From: Deminuibacter sp966424055
GTDB lineage: Bacteria > Bacteroidota > Bacteroidia > Chitinophagales > Chitinophagaceae
Assembly (NCBI GenBank): GCA_966424055.1
Contig: CBJLMB010000007.1
Location: 62,001 to 126,000 of the forward strand
Direction: 5' to 3'
DNA: 64,000 nt
Below the pieces are notes generated by a model. That model ran no database searches and was not told where the DNA came from. It saw only the letters and a list, made by a program, of their open reading frames with translations. Numbering within the stretch: position 1 is the first letter of the stretch; every line of letters starts with the position of its first letter. The position numbers were made by a program, and so were the translations under genes. This document shows positions 1 to 5,931 of this stretch, one piece after another.

Positions 1-84
1 AAATCGCTTATGTATGGAACAGAAGATCCTGCTCTACTGCCTGCTGCTGGCCTGCATTTCAGGGTAGAGCCATTGACGCAATAA
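1..84 (+). CDS. 3' end of an unidentified gene
   Basis: The first 27 codons of the window read open in frame 1 and end at TAA (82-84), finishing with GLHFRVEPLTQ. They stop 36 bases before the GH28 pectinase start, so they are probably the C-terminus of an upstream gene in the same operon. Too little is visible to name a family. The neighbourhood suggests another carbohydrate-active enzyme, but that is only inference from position. Confidence 0.5.
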   Translation, partial: KSLMYGTEDPALLPAAGLHFRVEPLTQ

Positions 85-120
85 TAAAATGGGATAATAC
101 ATAAAGCACAATAAAACGAT

Positions 121-1773
121 ATGAACCTGTTTCCAAAAAAAAGCACTATCCTGTTATTCCTAACGGCAATGATGCTGATGCGAACACAGGCGCAAACAGG
201 CGAAACCTATTCATGGAGCAACCTGCCGGTAATTCAGCAGCCTGTATTTAAAAAAGATACATTCAGCATTGTACAATACGGTGCCAAAGCCGATGGTACC
301 CGTTTAAATACACAGCGCATTAATGCGGCGATCAGCGATTGCAGTAAAAAAGGCGGCGGTGTGGTGCTGGTGCCGCCAGGGCTATGGCTTACTGGCCCGC
401 TGGTATTACAGAGCAATGTAAACCTGTGCGTGGCAAGGGCTGCAGTACTGCAGTTCACCGGCGATTTTGATCAATATCCCCTGGTGGAAGGCAATTATGA
501 AGGCAAGCCTTCTATGCGTAATCAATCACCCTTATCCGGTACAAACCTGGAAAACATCGCTATCACCGGCGCAGGTATTATTGATGGCGGGGGCGATGCA
601 TGGCGTATGGTGATGCGCGATAAACTGACCACTTCGCAATGGGAAAAAAAGATCGCTTCCGGCGGATTGCTGAGTGAAGATGGAAAGGCCTGGTTTCCTT
701 CGGAGGGATCAAAAAAAGGGCGGACAATGAAAGATCCCGGTGCCATTGTTCCAGGCAAAACAGCGAAGGATTATGCCGATGTCAAAGATTTTCTTCGTCC
801 CAACCTGCTGGTACTAACGGGCTGTAAAAAAGTGCTGCTCGAAGGGGTCACTTTCCAGAATTCACCTGCCTGGTGCCTGCACCCGTTGCTCTGCGAAGAC
901 CTGACCCTGCGGAATGTGTATGCCAAAAACCCTGAATATGCACAGAATGGCGATGGTGTCGATATTGAATCCTGCAAAAATGTACTGGTAGAAGGCTGCA
1001 CGTTCGATGTGGGGGATGATGGCATCTGTCTTAAATCGGGCCGTGATGAGGAAGGGCGCAAACGCGGCAAACCAACGGAGAATGCAGTGATCAGGAACAA
1101 TATTGTATACCATGCGCATGGCGGCTTTGTTGTAGGCAGTGAAATGTCTGGCGGGGTACGCAATATTTTTGTATCAGACTGCTCTTTCCTGGGAACAGAT
1201 ATCGGGCTTCGTTTTAAAACTGCCAGGGGGCGTGGCGGTGTTGTGGAGAAGGTCTATGTGAAAAATATCAGCATGGAGAATATTGTGCATGAAGCCATTT
1301 TATTCGATATGTATTATTTTATGAAAGCACCGGCAGCAGACAGCAATGAAAACGTTGTTCCTCCTGTAACCGAAGCCACACCGCAGTTCCGCGATTGCTA
1401 TATCAGCGATATCGTTTGCAATGGTGCTGAAACAGGACTGTTTATAAGAGGCCTGCCCGAAATGAGTATAAAGGATATCTACCTCAGCAACCTGGTACTG
1501 AAGGCCACGAAGGGTATTGAATGCATTGCTGCTGACAATATCCGGCTGAATAATATACAGTTGTTTGCAAAGGAAACAACACCGCTTGTGGCTATTGAAA
1601 ACAGCAGGGCCATTCATTTTGATAACCTGCAGTTCAGCAATGCGGCAGTACTGTTTGGTATCAGCGGCAAAACATGCAGTGATATCAGTGCAAGCCATAC
1701 CGATTGGTCAAAAGCCGGTAATAAAGCAGTATTCCAGCATGGTGCGGCAAACACTGCATTACAGCTGCAATGA
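121..1773 (+). CDS. secreted GH28 polygalacturonase-type glycosidase
   Basis: A 550-residue protein with a signal peptide (about residues 1-25, ending RTQAQ). It then shows a right-handed beta-helix pectinase pattern starting FSIVQYGAKADGT. GH28 hallmarks appear in order: NGDGVD near 276, GDDG near 299, HGG near 335 and RFKT near 364, supplying the catalytic Asp residues and the His and Arg/Lys of the family. It should hydrolyse galacturonan or rhamnogalacturonan outside the inner membrane. Exo- or endo-activity cannot be told from sequence alone. It lies upstream of the uronate catabolism genes at 15-28.8 kb, which would use its products. The ATG at 121 directly precedes a good signal peptide. 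Confidence 0.9.
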   Translation: MNLFPKKSTILLFLTAMMLMRTQAQTGETYSWSNLPVIQQPVFKKDTFSIVQYGAKADGTRLNTQRINAAISDCSKKGGGVVLVPPGLWLTGPLVLQSNVNLCVARAAVLQFTGDFDQYPLVEGNYEGKPSMRNQSPLSGTNLENIAITGAGIIDGGGDAWRMVMRDKLTTSQWEKKIASGGLLSEDGKAWFPSEGSKKGRTMKDPGAIVPGKTAKDYADVKDFLRPNLLVLTGCKKVLLEGVTFQNSPAWCLHPLLCEDLTLRNVYAKNPEYAQNGDGVDIESCKNVLVEGCTFDVGDDGICLKSGRDEEGRKRGKPTENAVIRNNIVYHAHGGFVVGSEMSGGVRNIFVSDCSFLGTDIGLRFKTARGRGGVVEKVYVKNISMENIVHEAILFDMYYFMKAPAADSNENVVPPVTEATPQFRDCYISDIVCNGAETGLFIRGLPEMSIKDIYLSNLVLKATKGIECIAADNIRLNNIQLFAKETTPLVAIENSRAIHFDNLQFSNAAVLFGISGKTCSDISASHTDWSKAGNKAVFQHGAANTALQLQ

Positions 1774-1926
1774 ACCTTATGCTGCAACAATAATTAAAAA
1801 ACAAAACATGCTTTTATGAAACCGCAGATGCAACCCGCCGTACGCTTGATCAGCATTGCAATAATAATATAGAGGTATATGCCAATGGCTTGGTGGAATA
1901 GGCCTGGCTTAATGGGCTGCAAGGAA

Positions 1927-1955
1927 ATGCCGGGGACTACCCCGGCATGCTTGTT
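1927..1955 (+). terminator. hairpin downstream of the GH28 gene
   Basis: ATGCCGGGG (1927-1935) pairs perfectly with CCCCGGCAT (1940-1948) around a four-base loop and is followed by GCTTGTTT. The stem is strong but the T tract is imperfect. It lies 150 bases past the GH28 stop, so it is the likeliest end of that transcript and separates it from the microgene array. Confidence 0.55.
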
Positions 1956-2090
1956 TAAGGGCCAAATAAAAGGATATGCCCTGTTCTGTTCAATGGCTGA
2001 ACGTTGAAATTTTAAGAATGAACAGAATGAATAAATCTTTTTTTTTATATGTTCTATATTCGTACCGGGTGATGTTAGTACTGTAAAAAA

Positions 2091-2127
2091 ATTGGAAAAG
2101 CCGAGCACCAATTCAAAAAAGCAAGGC
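2091..2127 (+). promoter_or_regulatory. pseudoknot-type leader of microgene 1
   Basis: Stem ATTGG (2091-2095) / CCAAT (2108-2112) encloses a 12-base loop containing GCC (2100-2102). An A-rich 12-base tail leads to GGC (2125-2127), which can pair with the loop GCC. The ATG of the microgene lies 23 bases after GGC. The same layout recurs in four more copies (2318, 2599, 2912, 3065). Function is unknown: cis-regulation, RNA stability or translation control are all possible. Confidence 0.6.
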
Positions 2128-2150
2128 ATAAAATTTTTAAAAACCATAGT

Positions 2151-2258
2151 ATGCTTAACCAAATCGTTACCGAACTGTTCAAAGCATTGAGCAGCGGCGA
2201 ACTTATTGCCAACGTGAGCAAAGCGCTCCAGAACCTGGTTTCTTTCATCGTAGGATAA
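2151..2258 (+). CDS. microgene 1: 35-residue amphipathic peptide
   Basis: ATG-initiated frame of 35 codons beginning MLNQIVTELFKALSSG and ending SFIVG. It is the longest member of a tandem family and belongs with units 2-4, which share the MLxQ start. Units 2 and 3 also end in a hydrophobic stretch closing VG or IG. Polar residues recur every three to four positions, as in a surface-seeking helix. There is no signal peptide or cleavable leader and no Shine-Dalgarno sequence; the region before the ATG is A/T rich. It lies 23 bases behind a conserved leader hairpin. The coding call rests on family conservation of start, length, frame and spacing. Function is unknown. Confidence 0.65.
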   Translation: MLNQIVTELFKALSSGELIANVSKALQNLVSFIVG

Positions 2259-2317
2259 TACCAGGCAGAACGCTTGTTATAATTCCTGACCACTTCATTA
2301 TACAGTACTAGCACCCT

Positions 2318-2356
2318 ATTGGAAGTGCCGAAAACCAATTCAAACAAAGAGTAGGC
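2318..2356 (+). promoter_or_regulatory. pseudoknot-type leader of microgene 2
   Basis: Stem ATTGG (2318-2322) / CCAAT (2335-2339), loop AAGTGCCGAAAA with GCC at 2327-2329, 14-base A-rich tail, then GGC at 2354-2356. The microgene ATG follows 24 bases later. The loop core TGCCGA and the tail end AGTAGGC match copies 3 and 4, while the bases after the element diverge. Confidence 0.62.
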
Positions 2357-2380
2357 TTACAAATCTAAAAAACTTTAACT

Positions 2381-2470
2381 ATGCTTAGTCAACTTTTGCT
2401 CCAACTGGCTGGTGTTGCCCACAATGTAGGTGTAGCAGTAAATAACCTGATTCACTTTATTGTAGGATAA
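2381..2470 (+). CDS. microgene 2: 29-residue hydrophobic amphipathic peptide
   Basis: Twenty-nine codons beginning MLSQLLLQLAGVAHNVG and ending IHFIVG. It has the same length as unit 3 and matches it closely: Q at 4 and 8, H-N near 14-15, V-N near 20-21, then a hydrophobic tail ending V/I-G. No acidic, Lys or Arg residue is present. Many aligned codons differ at the third base between units 2 and 3 while the residue is kept or changed conservatively, which supports real coding. It is flanked by its own leader and a strong terminator, so it is probably a monocistronic transcript. A membrane-active peptide is plausible but unproven. Confidence 0.7.
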   Translation: MLSQLLLQLAGVAHNVGVAVNNLIHFIVG

Positions 2471-2493
2471 GCAGTTATATATATTATTCGGTA

Positions 2494-2520
2494 GGGCCTG
2501 TTGAGGCAGGCCCTTTTTTT
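2494..2520 (+). terminator. intrinsic terminator after microgene 2
   Basis: GGGCCTG (2494-2500) pairs perfectly with CAGGCCC (2507-2513) around a six-base loop and is followed by seven T. This is a textbook rho-independent terminator 24 bases past the microgene stop. It argues that the microgene is transcribed on the plus strand. Confidence 0.9.
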
Positions 2521-2598
2521 GAGAACAGTTACCGGTAATATATAGACTTATTCTTTGAACGGGTGATCATATCCTGTTCATCAGTACAACATTCCCTT

Positions 2599-2636
2599 AT
2601 TGGAAATGCCGAAAACCAATTCAAATAACAGTAGGC
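2599..2636 (+). promoter_or_regulatory. pseudoknot-type leader of microgene 3
   Basis: Stem ATTGG (2599-2603) / CCAAT (2616-2620), 12-base loop AAATGCCGAAAA with GCC at 2608-2610, 13-base A-rich tail, GGC at 2634-2636. The ATG lies 27 bases downstream. Because a terminator at 2494-2520 precedes it, a promoter must lie in the intervening 80 bases if the unit is expressed. A TATTC-TTTG stretch near 2550-2560 is a weak candidate. Confidence 0.62.
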
Positions 2637-2663
2637 TCCTTAATTCTTTAAAAACTCCTCGTC

Positions 2664-2753
2664 ATGCTTACACAATTGTTAGCTCAGTTGGCTGCCGGTT
2701 TGCATAACCTTGGCGCCGCAGTAAATGCCCTGCTGTCTTTCCTGATTGGCTAA
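2664..2753 (+). CDS. microgene 3: 29-residue hydrophobic amphipathic peptide
   Basis: Twenty-nine codons beginning MLTQLLAQLAAGLHNLG and ending LLSFLIG. It is a close paralogue of microgene 2 by residue pattern (MLxQLLxQLA, HN, V-N, terminal hydrophobic run and Gly). The DNA differs at many third positions, which suggests selection on the peptide. No charged residue other than His is present and there is no secretion signal. Own leader upstream and own terminator downstream. Comparable in size and amphipathicity to leaderless membrane-active peptides such as phenol-soluble modulins or leaderless bacteriocins, but no homology can be claimed. Confidence 0.7.
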   Translation: MLTQLLAQLAAGLHNLGAAVNALLSFLIG

Positions 2754-2778
2754 GATAGCGTAGTAAAAATTATGTGTA

Positions 2779-2806
2779 AGCCCGGTGAGCATTCACCGGG
2801 CTTTTT
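2779..2806 (+). terminator. intrinsic terminator after microgene 3
   Basis: A perfect ten-base stem, AGCCCGGTGA (2779-2788) / TCACCGGGCT (2793-2802), with a GCAT loop and a short T run to 2806. It ends the unit 3 transcript 26 bases after its stop codon. Confidence 0.88.
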
Positions 2807-2911
2807 AGGTTGCCATTCATCCTGGTTGTGCACGGCTGAATAAAATGAATATCAGTTTTTTTAATATATCTGGATAGCTTCGCTGCGGAGATGCAATATG
2901 CTGGCATCTCC

Positions 2912-2949
2912 ATTGGAATATGCCGAACACCAATTCAAAAAAAGTAGGC
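2912..2949 (+). promoter_or_regulatory. pseudoknot-type leader of microgene 4
   Basis: Stem ATTGG (2912-2916) / CCAAT (2930-2934), 13-base loop with ATGCC at 2920-2924, 12-base A-rich tail, GGCAT at 2947-2951. Here the proposed second helix can extend to five pairs (ATGCC/GGCAT), the best pseudoknot of the set. A separate seven-base hairpin GAGATGC/GCATCTC (2888-2910) sits immediately upstream. The ATG lies 20 bases after GGC. Confidence 0.63.
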
Positions 2950-2969
2950 ATCATTTTAAATTCAATTTT

Positions 2970-3050
2970 ATGCTTAGTCAATTTCTTACACAGGTGCTGC
3001 AGGCTTTGTCTACATTCCTTGGACAGCTTATTTCCCTGCGTATTTTCTAG
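2970..3050 (+). CDS. microgene 4: 26-residue amphipathic peptide
   Basis: Twenty-six codons beginning MLSQFLTQVLQALSTFLG and ending ISLRIF. The MLSQ start and the Q4/Q8/Q11 polar spacing tie it to units 1-3. It lacks the HN...VN centre and ends with an Arg near the C-terminus rather than in Gly. Its leader is conserved, but no terminator follows, so transcription probably runs on into units 5-9. The stop is TAG. Function unknown. Confidence 0.63.
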   Translation: MLSQFLTQVLQALSTFLGQLISLRIF

Positions 3051-3064
3051 TACTTCTGCTGTTT

Positions 3065-3102
3065 ACTGGTGTTGCCGAAAGCCAGTATAAAAAAGAGCAG
3101 GC
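3065..3102 (+). promoter_or_regulatory. pseudoknot-type leader of microgene 5, with a covarying base pair
   Basis: Stem ACTGG (3065-3069) / CCAGT (3082-3086): relative to copies 1-4 the T-A pair has become C-G on both sides, a compensatory change that supports an RNA helix. The loop TGTTGCCGAAAG keeps GCC (3074-3076). A 13-base A-rich tail leads to GGCA (3100-3103), which can pair with TGCC. The ATG lies 24 bases downstream. Confidence 0.65.
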
Positions 3103-3126
3103 ACTTAAATAATTAAAACAATACCA

Positions 3127-3201
3127 ATGGAAGTAATTACTTCATTGCTGGATGTAGTAAGCAAACTGCTCGCAGCTTTGCTGAAAGCCCTGGGTCTGTA
3201 A
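3127..3201 (+). CDS. microgene 5: 24-residue amphipathic peptide
   Basis: Twenty-four codons beginning MEVITSLLDVVSKLLAAL and ending KALGL. It is the first of the acidic-second-residue group (M-D/E) formed with units 6-9. Polar positions E2, T5/S6, D9, S12/K13 and K20 fall on one helical face, with leucine and valine filling the other. It carries the fifth leader copy but is not followed by a terminator. It may open a polycistron running to 3757. Size and pattern recall alpha-type phenol-soluble modulins, as an analogy only. Confidence 0.66.
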   Translation: MEVITSLLDVVSKLLAALLKALGL

Positions 3202-3265
3202 AACACATACCTGTGCGCAACTGCACAGAACAACAGCCCTTTTAGTATCTTAAAAAACGCTAACG

Positions 3266-3338
3266 ATGGATCTCCTTACCTCTGAAGCTGGTTATTCATT
3301 TGCTGGGTGATCTGCTTAAATTACCCGGGCTGCAATAA
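3266..3338 (+). pseudogene. microgene 6, frameshifted copy (extra T near 3281)
   Basis: ATG at 3266 reads MDLLT and then runs out of register, stopping at TGA 3308-3310 after 14 codons. If one base is skipped at 3281, the frame continues as LKLVIHLLGDLLKLPGLQ to TAA 3336-3338. That gives a 23-residue peptide fully in the style of units 5, 7, 8 and 9. It is therefore a decayed copy, a phase-variable or frameshift-decoded copy, or a sequencing error. There is no homopolymer at the site. A six-base hairpin CTGTGC/GCACAG (3211-3228) replaces the usual leader. Confidence 0.6.
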
Positions 3339-3409
3339 CCTTTTCCATCTCCATTCTGATATCCTTCCTGGAACCGGTCAATTGATTGTTCACCTCAAAA
3401 AAAACGGCC

Positions 3410-3487
3410 ATGGACCTGCTTAAAAATTTGGTTGCACTGTTGAACGGTGTACTGAATGCCCTGATCCATTTACTCGGCGGCATTTAA
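3410..3487 (+). CDS. microgene 7: 25-residue amphipathic peptide
   Basis: Twenty-five codons beginning MDLLKNLVALLNGVLNAL and ending LLGGI. The start codon is embedded in GGCCATGGACCTG. Upstream is TCACCTC followed by A's, a context repeated before unit 9, which suggests a shared translation-initiation context within one transcript. Polar residues D2, K5/N6, N12, N16 and H19 line one helix face. There is no pseudoknot leader, so expression probably depends on read-through from units 4-5. Confidence 0.64.
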   Translation: MDLLKNLVALLNGVLNALIHLLGGI

Positions 3488-3541
3488 TCTTAATTCTTCA
3501 CCTGATCACCCAGATTGTTTCACACTTAATACTATTTAAAA

Positions 3542-3631
3542 ATGGACATCCTTACACAATTGGTTACACTGCTGGGCCATGTAGTGCTTGGCGTACTCGA
3601 TTTGCTGAGAGGTTTGCTGGGCGGCCTGTAA
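3542..3631 (+). CDS. microgene 8: 29-residue amphipathic peptide
   Basis: Twenty-nine codons beginning MDILTQLVTLLGHVVLGV and ending LLGGL. The MD-L-T start and LLGG ending match units 7 and 9. Charged residues are D2, D20 and R23, with near-continuous leucine, valine and glycine elsewhere. The start is preceded by an A/T-rich stretch without a Shine-Dalgarno sequence, as usual in this phylum. Function unknown. Confidence 0.64.
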   Translation: MDILTQLVTLLGHVVLGVLDLLRGLLGGL

Positions 3632-3682
3632 ACCACGGCCACACAATGCAATCCGGTTTCAATCACCTCAAAATCTAAAACG

Positions 3683-3757
3683 ATGGACCTGTTAACAGTA
3701 TTGCTCAAATTATTGGCCCAGATACTGGGTACACTGCTGGGTGGCATTCAGTTCTAG
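3683..3757 (+). CDS. microgene 9: 24-residue amphipathic peptide
   Basis: Twenty-four codons beginning MDLLTVLLKLLAQILGTL and ending GGIQF, stop TAG. D2, T5, K9, Q13 and T17 occur every four residues, the clearest amphipathic helix of the family. The start context (TCACCTCAAAA...ACG before ATGGACCTG) repeats that of unit 7. It is the last unit before a terminator, so it probably closes the transcript that begins at unit 4 or 5. Confidence 0.66.
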   Translation: MDLLTVLLKLLAQILGTLLGGIQF

Positions 3758-3785
3758 CTAATGCCCTTTGCCCGGCCAATGTAGT

Positions 3786-3812
3786 AAAGCCCCTGGTTGA
3801 AAGGGGCTTTTT
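3786..3812 (+). terminator. intrinsic terminator closing the microgene array
   Basis: AAAGCCCC (3786-3793) / GGGGCTTT (3803-3810) with a nine-base loop and a T-rich tail, 28 bases after unit 9. The following 3813-4125 interval before the transporter gene holds no frame or structure I can support, apart from a GC-rich GGCCGGCC palindrome near 3930. Confidence 0.85.
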
Positions 3813-4125
3813 CATTTTTATCCGGGCAGTCAAATGGCTTCAACAGGTTTTTCCTGCGTTGCCATGGCCATAGATATTTGCCTGAAAACCGCTAAAACCT
3901 GCTGCTTGCTTTTGCATCCAATCCCGCGGCCGGCCGGTCATTTTTCAGAAATATTGGCATAAAGCAGGGTAAATTCTCTTATAAAATTGCCAATCTAATT
4001 GAATGTTTAGTTAATTTAAAAAAAGGCTGCCCGGGGCATAATCTGTTTATTTGCTAATAATTCCTTTTCTTAATACGGTCGGTTTAAGCATCCGCTATCC
4101 CGGATTTAAAAGACAACATCGCCAT

Positions 4126-5433
4126 ATGAGTAAGAACAACAAGTATCTCTTCCCTTTTATTCTGGTTACCTCTTTGTTTTTTTTATGGGCTTTTTTACAC
4201 AATATCAATCCCATCCTGATCCCGCACCTGAAAAAAGCCTGCCAGCTGAGCGATACTGAATCTTCTTTTATTGACCTGTCGGTTTACCTGGCTTATTTTT
4301 TAATTGCCATCCCGGCGGGTTTATTCATGCATAAATTTGGGTATAAGCGGGGTATCATCTGTGGCCTGTTGTTGTATGCGGCGGGTGCATTGCTGGTGAT
4401 ACCGGCCGCATCGGCAAGAAGCTATGCTTTTTTCCTGTTTGCTTTTTTTGTTATTGCCAGCGGCGCCACTTTTCTCGAAGCGGTAGCCAACCCTTATATC
4501 GCTGTGCTGGGGGATAAAGAAACCTCTGCCCAGCGGCTCAATTTTGCCCAGTCGTTTAATGGTGTGGGCTCATTCATTGCACCCATAATTGGCGGTAAGT
4601 TTATTTTATCAGGTATTGAACATTCAAAGGCTGAATTGCAGGGCATGTCTGCTGATCAGCTGCATGCCTACCTGCAGTCTGAGGCCAATACCGTTAAGCT
4701 GCCCTACCTGGTTATTGCAGGGGTAGTGGTATTGCTGATGATCCTTTTTCTGTTTACCCATATTCCTGATGTAAAAGAAGATGACAGCGAAGCGCACAGC
4801 CATTCGCCGGGAACGGATTTTTCTGTACGGGTACTGCGTCACCGGCATTTGCTGTGGGCAGTGATCGCACAGTTCTTTTATGTAGGTGCACAGGTGGGTG
4901 TTGGCAGTTTTTTTATCCGTTATGCCCGGTTTGTGGCGGCGATGAATGAAAAAGATGCGGCCTATTTATGGGGCTCAGTGGCCATGGTAGGTTTTATGGC
5001 CGGGCGTTTTACCGGTACATTCTTTATGCGGTTTATTAAACCTGCGCGCCTGCTGGCTATTTATGCGCTTATCAATATCCTGTTGCTGCTGCTGGCACTC
5101 ACTACGCATGGCAATGTGGCGCTGTACTCGGTTATGGCCATTCCTTTCTTTATGTCTATCATGTACCCCACTATTTTTGCACTGGGCATAAAAGGGCTGG
5201 GGGAGGAAACAAAGATCGCTTCATCCTTCCTGGTGATGTCTATTATCGGTGGTGCTGTTGCCCCGCTGCTAATGGGGGCCATCTCTGATAAAACAGGCAG
5301 TATACAAATGGCCTATATTGTTCCGATGGTTTGTTTCGCGGTCGTATTGTTCTATGCAATAAAAGGGCATAAAGCAGTACATACCGCACCGGGTTTTGCA
5401 GGCCAGGGGAAAATACCTGTACTTGAAAAATAA
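4126..5433 (+). CDS. fucP: FucP-family sugar:proton symporter
   Basis: A 435-residue major facilitator with about 12 hydrophobic segments, similar in length to E. coli FucP. Family signatures are SLFFLWAFLHNINPILIPHL at the N-terminus and FLEAVANPYIAVLG, which keeps the Glu equivalent to E135 of E. coli FucP. The Asp equivalent to D46 appears to be Pro (NINP), so coupling or specificity may differ. It begins an operon with fucose-type catabolic genes, hence L-fucose import is the best guess. An upstream TTG at 4051 is in frame, but ATG 4126 (MSKNNKYLFPF) gives the normal family start. Confidence 0.85.
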   Translation: MSKNNKYLFPFILVTSLFFLWAFLHNINPILIPHLKKACQLSDTESSFIDLSVYLAYFLIAIPAGLFMHKFGYKRGIICGLLLYAAGALLVIPAASARSYAFFLFAFFVIASGATFLEAVANPYIAVLGDKETSAQRLNFAQSFNGVGSFIAPIIGGKFILSGIEHSKAELQGMSADQLHAYLQSEANTVKLPYLVIAGVVVLLMILFLFTHIPDVKEDDSEAHSHSPGTDFSVRVLRHRHLLWAVIAQFFYVGAQVGVGSFFIRYARFVAAMNEKDAAYLWGSVAMVGFMAGRFTGTFFMRFIKPARLLAIYALINILLLLLALTTHGNVALYSVMAIPFFMSIMYPTIFALGIKGLGEETKIASSFLVMSIIGGAVAPLLMGAISDKTGSIQMAYIVPMVCFAVVLFYAIKGHKAVHTAPGFAGQGKIPVLEK

Positions 5434-5520
5434 AACAGCTCAACAAAACCATTGGCCGGATTTTTAAAAAAGAAAGCGGCCATGGTTTTGTATCTTGACC
5501 AAAAAAATAAGGAAGAACAG

Positions 5521-5853
5521 ATGAAAAGATATTGCCTGGCACTGGACCTCGTAAATGATGAGGCATTGATCGCAGAATATGAGCAGTACCACCGGGCCGT
5601 ATGGCCGGAGATCAGCAGCAGTATAAAAGATGCAGGTATCCTGTCCATGGAAATTTACCGCTTTGGCAATCGCCTGTTTATGATCATGGAAACCAGCGAA
5701 GGTTTTAGCTTTGAGCAGAAAGCTGCCCTGGATGCCGCCAACACACGTGTACAGGATTGGGAACAGCTCATGTGGAAATACCAGCAGGCTATCCCTGGTG
5801 CCAAACCAGGAGAAAAATGGGTACTGATGGATAAGATTTTTTCTTTGGCATAG
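5521..5853 (+). CDS. L-rhamnose/L-fucose mutarotase family protein
   Basis: A 110-residue protein of the RhaM-type mutarotase family (dimeric alpha/beta barrel), recognised by MKRYCLALDLVND, EYEQYHRAVWPEI with the catalytic-region Tyr and His, and MEIYRFGNRLFMIMET. It interconverts sugar anomers so that the dehydrogenase receives its preferred form. Between a FucP transporter and L-fucose-type oxidising enzymes it most likely acts on L-fucose. The frame is open further upstream (TTG 5452, ATG 5482), but ATG 5521 matches the family start and has GGAAG seven bases before it. Confidence 0.85.
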   Translation: MKRYCLALDLVNDEALIAEYEQYHRAVWPEISSSIKDAGILSMEIYRFGNRLFMIMETSEGFSFEQKAALDAANTRVQDWEQLMWKYQQAIPGAKPGEKWVLMDKIFSLA

Positions 5854-5931
5854 CTTGTTCTTTCAAAGAATACAGAAGCCGGTAATACCATGCCGGCAGG
5901 CTTTGTTTCGTTGACTATTAAATCAATTAGC

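Noticed and set aside
2075..2347. 90-codon minus-strand frame across microgenes 1-2
   Set aside because: It runs antisense through the conserved leaders and microgenes, and its composition follows the complementary peptide codons. The plus-strand terminators support the plus strand instead.
2091..3102. Leaders as preQ1-I riboswitches
   Set aside because: The fold layout is similar, but loop and tail sequences do not match what I recall of the consensus and no queuosine gene or transporter is nearby. Kept as an unclassified pseudoknot.
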